Shown here: in pieces, positions 34,261 to 38,285 of the stretch
Layout: each line of letters starts with the position of its first letter
How positions within the stretch are numbered: position 1 is the stretch's first letter
NCBI GenBank assembly: GCA_934699305.1
Contig: CAKUWM010000004.1
Coordinates: 1-38,285 of the forward strand
Length of the DNA stretch: 38,285 nucleotides
Direction of reading: 5' to 3'
Origin: an uncultured Saprospiraceae bacterium
GTDB lineage: Bacteria > Bacteroidota > Bacteroidia > Chitinophagales > Saprospiraceae
Translations under genes and position numbers: made by a program
Notes under the pieces: generated by a model
Databases searched by the model: none
What the model was told of the DNA's origin: nothing
Seen by the model: only the letters and a program-made list of their open reading frames with translations

Positions 34261-37200
34261 GTGTTAGACAGTATTATAAAATTTAGCATAAAAAACAAGT
34301 TAGTCATTGGAATAATGACCTTGTTACTCATCTTATGGGGAAGTTGGAGTGCTACCAAACTGCCCATTGATGCCGTTCCTGATATTACCAATAATCAGGT
34401 GCAAATAATTACGCTTTGTCCTACATTGGCAGGACAGGAAGTAGAGCAATTAGTTACATTTCCTATTGAACAAAGCATTGCCAACCTGCCCGATTTAGAA
34501 GAAACCCGAAGTATTTCACGGTTTGGGCTTTCGGTTATTACGGTTGTATTTGATGATGATGTGGATATATATTTTGCCCGACAGCTTGTCAATGAAAAAC
34601 TGAAAGAAGCCGAAGAAAAAATCCCAAAAGGCATTGGCACACCCGAACTTGCACCTGTAAGCACAGGTTTGGGCGAAGTGTACCAATACATCATACACCC
34701 CAAAAAAGGGAGTGAACATAAATACAATGCCAAAGACTTGCGTACTATGCAGGATTGGATTGTTGCCCGACAGCTAAACGGAACAAAAGGCATAGCCGAA
34801 GTAAACAGTTTTGGTGGCGAACTGAAACAATATGAAGTAGCCGTAAATCCCAACCGCTTAAAGGCAATGGGTGTAAGTGTTACCGATATTTTCAATGCTC
34901 TTGAAAAGAACAATCAGAATACAGGTGGTGCATACATTGACAAAAAACCAAATGCTTACTTCATTCGGGGTATTGGTTTGGTTACTTCGTTGGAAGATGT
35001 AAAAAACATAGCTGTAAAAAACACTAACGGAAGTATTCCGATTTTTATAAAAGATGTTGCAGAAGTTCGTTTTGGTAATGCGGTTCGCTACGGAGCATTA
35101 ACCTACAATGGCGAAGTAGATGCCGTTGGCGGTGTGGTAATGATGCTCAAAGGCGAAAACAGCAACGAAGTAGTAAAACGTATCAAAGAAAAATTGCCTG
35201 TCATTCAGAAATCTTTGCCCGATGATATTGTCATTGAGCCTTATTTGGACAGAACAGATTTAGTTGGCAGAGCAATCAGCACCGTAGAAAAGAATTTAAT
35301 TGAGGGAGCGTTGATTGTCATTTTCGTGTTGGTGCTGTTTTTGGGAAATTTAAGAGCAGGTTTAATTGTGGCTTCCGCTATTCCGTTGTCAATGCTGTTT
35401 GCTTTGGGAATGATGAATGTTTTCGGAGTAAGTGCCAATTTAATGAGTTTAGGAGCTATTGACTTTGGTTTGATTGTGGACGGTGCAGTTATTATTGTAG
35501 AAGCCACTTTGCACCATTTGGGTTTGCGAAAATCAATGAACAAGCTGACACAGCAGGAAATGGACAACGAAGTTTTTGTGTCCGCTTCCAAAATCAGAAA
35601 CAGTGCAGCGTTTGGCGAAATCATTATTTTAATCGTGTACATTCCTATTCTCACATTGGTAGGCGTTGAGGGCAAAATGTTTACACCAATGGCTAAAACA
35701 GTAGGATTTGCCATTTTGGGAGCATTGATTTTGTCGCTTACTTATATACCAATGATGTGTGCTTTGTTTTTGTCAAAAAAAGTTTCACACAAAGAAACCA
35801 TTTCAGACAAGATGATGAACTACCTGCAAAGCATTTACCAACCGCTTTTGCAGAAAGCCGTAAAAATAAAATATTGGATTGTTGCTTCGACCGCTCTACT
35901 CTTTGCCTTTTCCCTTTTGCTCTTTAAAAATTTAGGTGGCGAATTTATACCACAATTACAAGAGGGCGATTTTGCGTTTCATTGCATATTGCCACAAGGC
36001 AGTTCGTTGAGCCAAAGTATTGAAACTTCAATGCAGGCATCAAGAATTATCAAAGAGTTTGACGAAGTAAAAATGGTAGTCGGCAAAACAGGTGCAGCAG
36101 AAGTTCCTACCGACCCAATGCCACCCGAAGCCACCGATATGATGATAATTCTGAAACCGCAAAAAGATTGGAAAACAAAAAAGAGTTATGATGAGTTAGC
36201 CGATGAAATTTTTGAAAAATTAGAAGTCATTCCGGGTATATTCTTTGAAAAAAATCAACCTATCCAAATGCGTTTCAACGAACTGATGACAGGCATACGG
36301 CAAGATGTAGCGGTTAAGATTTTCGGGGAAAATTTAGACAGTCTTGCCATTTATGCAGATAAGGTAAGTAAGGTTATTCAAACAGTAAACGGAGCGACTT
36401 CGCCACAGGTAGAACGGGTTAGCGGATTGCCACAAATCAATGTAGAATACGATAGAACACGACTTGCCAATTACGGTATCAATGTAGAAGATGTAAACAA
36501 TGTAGTAAGCACCGCATTTGCAGGAAAAAGTGCAGGACAGGTTTTTGAAAACGAAAGGCGTTTTGATTTGGTTGTGCGGTTAGACAGCACTTATAGAACC
36601 GATATAGACGATGTAAGTAATTTGATGATACCGACCAATACAGGCAATCAAATACCATTATCGCAGGTAGCAACTATCAGTTACAAATTAGGTGCTGCAC
36701 AAATCAGCCGTGAAAGTAGCAAACGCAGAATTGTAATCGGTTTCAATGTATCGGGTAGAGATGTACAAAGTGTGGTAGAAGATATTCAGCAGAAATTGAA
36801 CGAACAGGTAAAATTGCCGACAGGTTATTATTTCACTTATGGCGGACAGTTTGAGAATTTGCAAAAAGCAAGTAAACGCCTGATGATTGCTGTACCTGTT
36901 TCGCTGTTTCTCATTTTTTCATTGCTGTACTTTACATTCCGTTCACTCAAACAGGCAAGTCTGATTTTTACCGCAATCCCAATGAGTGCCATAGGTGGCG
37001 TGTTTGCGTTGCTGTTGCGTGGTATGCCTTTCAGCATTTCGGCAGGTATCGGCTTTATTGCTTTGTTTGGTGTAGCAGTATTAAACGGAATTGTCTTAAT
37101 CGGAACTTTCAACCAATTAGAAAAAGACGGAGTTAAAGACATTTTCAAACGAGTATTTGACGGCACAAAGGAAAGGTTGCGACCTGTACTAATGACGGCA

Positions 37201-38285
37201 ACCGTAGCAAGTTTGGGCTTTTTGCCTATGGCATTAAGCACAGGTGCAGGAGCAGAAGTACAAAAACCATTGGCAACCGTTGTTATTGGCGGATTGATTA
37301 CGGCTACTTTCCTTACGCTGTTTGTACTGCCTTTGCTGTATATCATTTTCAATTCAAAAATCAACATCAGAAAAAAAGGAAAAATGAAATCCGTTACAAC
37401 CGTAATTGTGTTGTTGCTTTCTGTTTTAAGTTTCAATGCAAATGCTCAAAACAAAAAAATAATTGGTGTAGATGAAGCGATAAACATTGCATTGCAAAAC
37501 AACGGAAATATAAAAGCGAAAGATTTTGAAATAAAATCGGCTCAAAGTCTGAAAAGAACATCGGGCGAATTACCGAAATTAGATTTTAATGCACAGTTGG
37601 GACAATACAACAGTATAAAGTTTGACCAATCTTTTCAAGTAGCACAAACGATACCGTTTCCGACTTTGTTCGGTGCTAAAAAACAACTGATAAATGCCGA
37701 AGTAAAAGGCAAAGAATTACAAAGTGAAATAACCGTATTGGAGTTAAAAAATCAAGTGCGTACTTATTTCTATCAAATTCAGTATTTGCAGAATAATCAA
37801 AAGCAGTTGTTGTATTTGGATAGTTTGTACAATGATTTTATCAAAGTGGCAGAACTGCGTTACAAAACAGGCGACACCAAAAAAGTAGAAATCAGTACAG
37901 CACAAGCCAAGCAAGGCGAAATCAATTTATTGCTGAAACAAAATGGAGTTTATCTCAATAATGCTTATCAAAATTTACAGGCATTGATGAATACAAAAGA
38001 ACCGTTTGAAGTTGCCAATGATACAGATTTTAAGCCTTTGCAGGTAAGCACTTTGTTAGACAGCACAGCCATTGCAAACCACCCGACAATTAAGGCGTTG
38101 TATCAAGATATAATCATTGCAGAACAAACAAAAAAGGTAGAGAAAGCACAGGGTTTGCCCGATTTTACGATTGGTTACACTAATCAGTCTTTAATAGGTT
38201 TTCAAACTATAAACGGACAGGAGCAGTATTTTAATTCGGGCAATCGGTTCAGTTATGTAAGCGTTGGTGTTTCTATTCCTTTGAC
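34261..38285 (+). CDS. CzcA-type heavy-metal RND pump fused to a TolC-like outer-membrane factor (3' end outside window)
   Basis: The frame is open from GTG 34261 to the window end, 1341 codons, with a stop (TAA) two codons before the start. Residues 1-1040 are a complete heavy-metal RND pump, a proton antiporter of the CzcA/CusA group. The conserved charged motif DFGLIVDGAVIIVE (Asp401, Asp407, Glu414) lies in helix 4, and FNELMTGIRQDVAVKIFG resembles the Co/Zn/Cd branch more than CusA. After the last membrane helix the frame continues without a break through Met1042 into a signal-peptide-like segment ending in NANA-Q (1059-1063). A TolC-type sequence follows (DEAINIALQNNGNIKAK; VAELRYKTGDTKKVEIS). 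Fusions of this kind are known in Bacteroidota. The metal is unproven. Confidence 0.9.
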   Translation, partial: MLDSIIKFSIKNKLVIGIMTLLLILWGSWSATKLPIDAVPDITNNQVQIITLCPTLAGQEVEQLVTFPIEQSIANLPDLEETRSISRFGLSVITVVFDDDVDIYFARQLVNEKLKEAEEKIPKGIGTPELAPVSTGLGEVYQYIIHPKKGSEHKYNAKDLRTMQDWIVARQLNGTKGIAEVNSFGGELKQYEVAVNPNRLKAMGVSVTDIFNALEKNNQNTGGAYIDKKPNAYFIRGIGLVTSLEDVKNIAVKNTNGSIPIFIKDVAEVRFGNAVRYGALTYNGEVDAVGGVVMMLKGENSNEVVKRIKEKLPVIQKSLPDDIVIEPYLDRTDLVGRAISTVEKNLIEGALIVIFVLVLFLGNLRAGLIVASAIPLSMLFALGMMNVFGVSANLMSLGAIDFGLIVDGAVIIVEATLHHLGLRKSMNKLTQQEMDNEVFVSASKIRNSAAFGEIIILIVYIPILTLVGVEGKMFTPMAKTVGFAILGALILSLTYIPMMCALFLSKKVSHKETISDKMMNYLQSIYQPLLQKAVKIKYWIVASTALLFAFSLLLFKNLGGEFIPQLQEGDFAFHCILPQGSSLSQSIETSMQASRIIKEFDEVKMVVGKTGAAEVPTDPMPPEATDMMIILKPQKDWKTKKSYDELADEIFEKLEVIPGIFFEKNQPIQMRFNELMTGIRQDVAVKIFGENLDSLAIYADKVSKVIQTVNGATSPQVERVSGLPQINVEYDRTRLANYGINVEDVNNVVSTAFAGKSAGQVFENERRFDLVVRLDSTYRTDIDDVSNLMIPTNTGNQIPLSQVATISYKLGAAQISRESSKRRIVIGFNVSGRDVQSVVEDIQQKLNEQVKLPTGYYFTYGGQFENLQKASKRLMIAVPVSLFLIFSLLYFTFRSLKQASLIFTAIPMSAIGGVFALLLRGMPFSISAGIGFIALFGVAVLNGIVLIGTFNQLEKDGVKDIFKRVFDGTKERLRPVLMTATVASLGFLPMALSTGAGAEVQKPLATVVIGGLITATFLTLFVLPLLYIIFNSKINIRKKGKMKSVTTVIVLLLSVLSFNANAQNKKIIGVDEAINIALQNNGNIKAKDFEIKSAQSLKRTSGELPKLDFNAQLGQYNSIKFDQSFQVAQTIPFPTLFGAKKQLINAEVKGKELQSEITVLELKNQVRTYFYQIQYLQNNQKQLLYLDSLYNDFIKVAELRYKTGDTKKVEISTAQAKQGEINLLLKQNGVYLNNAYQNLQALMNTKEPFEVANDTDFKPLQVSTLLDSTAIANHPTIKALYQDIIIAEQTKKVEKAQGLPDFTIGYTNQSLIGFQTINGQEQYFNSGNRFSYVSVGVSIPL

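Noticed and set aside
34395..34913. Minus-strand open frames within the RND pump gene
   Set aside because: They are antisense shadows of a continuous, motif-bearing plus-strand frame.

Overview
The window looks like a chromosomal segment of a gliding or T9SS-type Bacteroidota, probably a Saprospiria, Chitinophagia or Cytophagia-like lineage. The signs are a full-length SprA (outer-membrane translocon of the type IX secretion system), three secreted proteins with T9SS type A C-terminal sorting domains, a TonB-dependent receptor with a carboxypeptidase-regulatory-like N-terminus, Bacteroidota -7 promoter elements of the form TAnnTTTG, and few strong Shine-Dalgarno sequences.

Layout. 1-233: non-coding, with two hairpins that look like degenerate copies of one dispersed repeat. 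234-1688 (-): a polysaccharide flippase. 2066-2707 (+): an isolated, uncharacterised zinc-ribbon membrane protein. 2746-5046 (-): an acyl-CoA dehydrogenase followed by a site-2-protease-like M50 peptidase. 5356-15320 (-): a secretion cargo block of two tandem paralogous metzincin-like peptidases, a single-pass PASTA protein and another T9SS cargo. 15488-17581 (-): a tight citrate synthase, gcvH, vanZ-like operon. 18074-18721 (-): a small NAD(P)-binding protein. 19031-28673 (+): a nucleoside permease, ruvA and sprA. 28852-32957 (-): a TonB-dependent receptor followed by a lipoprotein gene broken by a -1 frameshift. About 33530-38285 (+): a heavy-metal efflux segment with a His/Cys-rich small exported protein and a CzcA-type RND pump fused in frame to a TolC-like outer-membrane factor that runs off the window.

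How it fits together. SprA would export the T9SS cargo encoded 6-16 kb away. RuvA-SprA and GcvH-VanZ are neighbours in many Bacteroidota; here they sit on opposite strands, separated by citrate synthase, the NAD(P)-binding gene and the permease. The right end differs in style from the rest (leaderless promoter, dense hairpins, metal-resistance content) and is probably horizontally acquired.

Most notable points: the RND-TolC fusion with a signal-peptide-like junction; the paralogous peptidases differing by a P-domain and by the Met-turn residue; a start-codon correction supported by a strong terminator; the frameshifted lipoprotein partner of the TonB receptor; and several palindromic elements. 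No tRNA, rRNA, CRISPR array or complete insertion sequence was seen.
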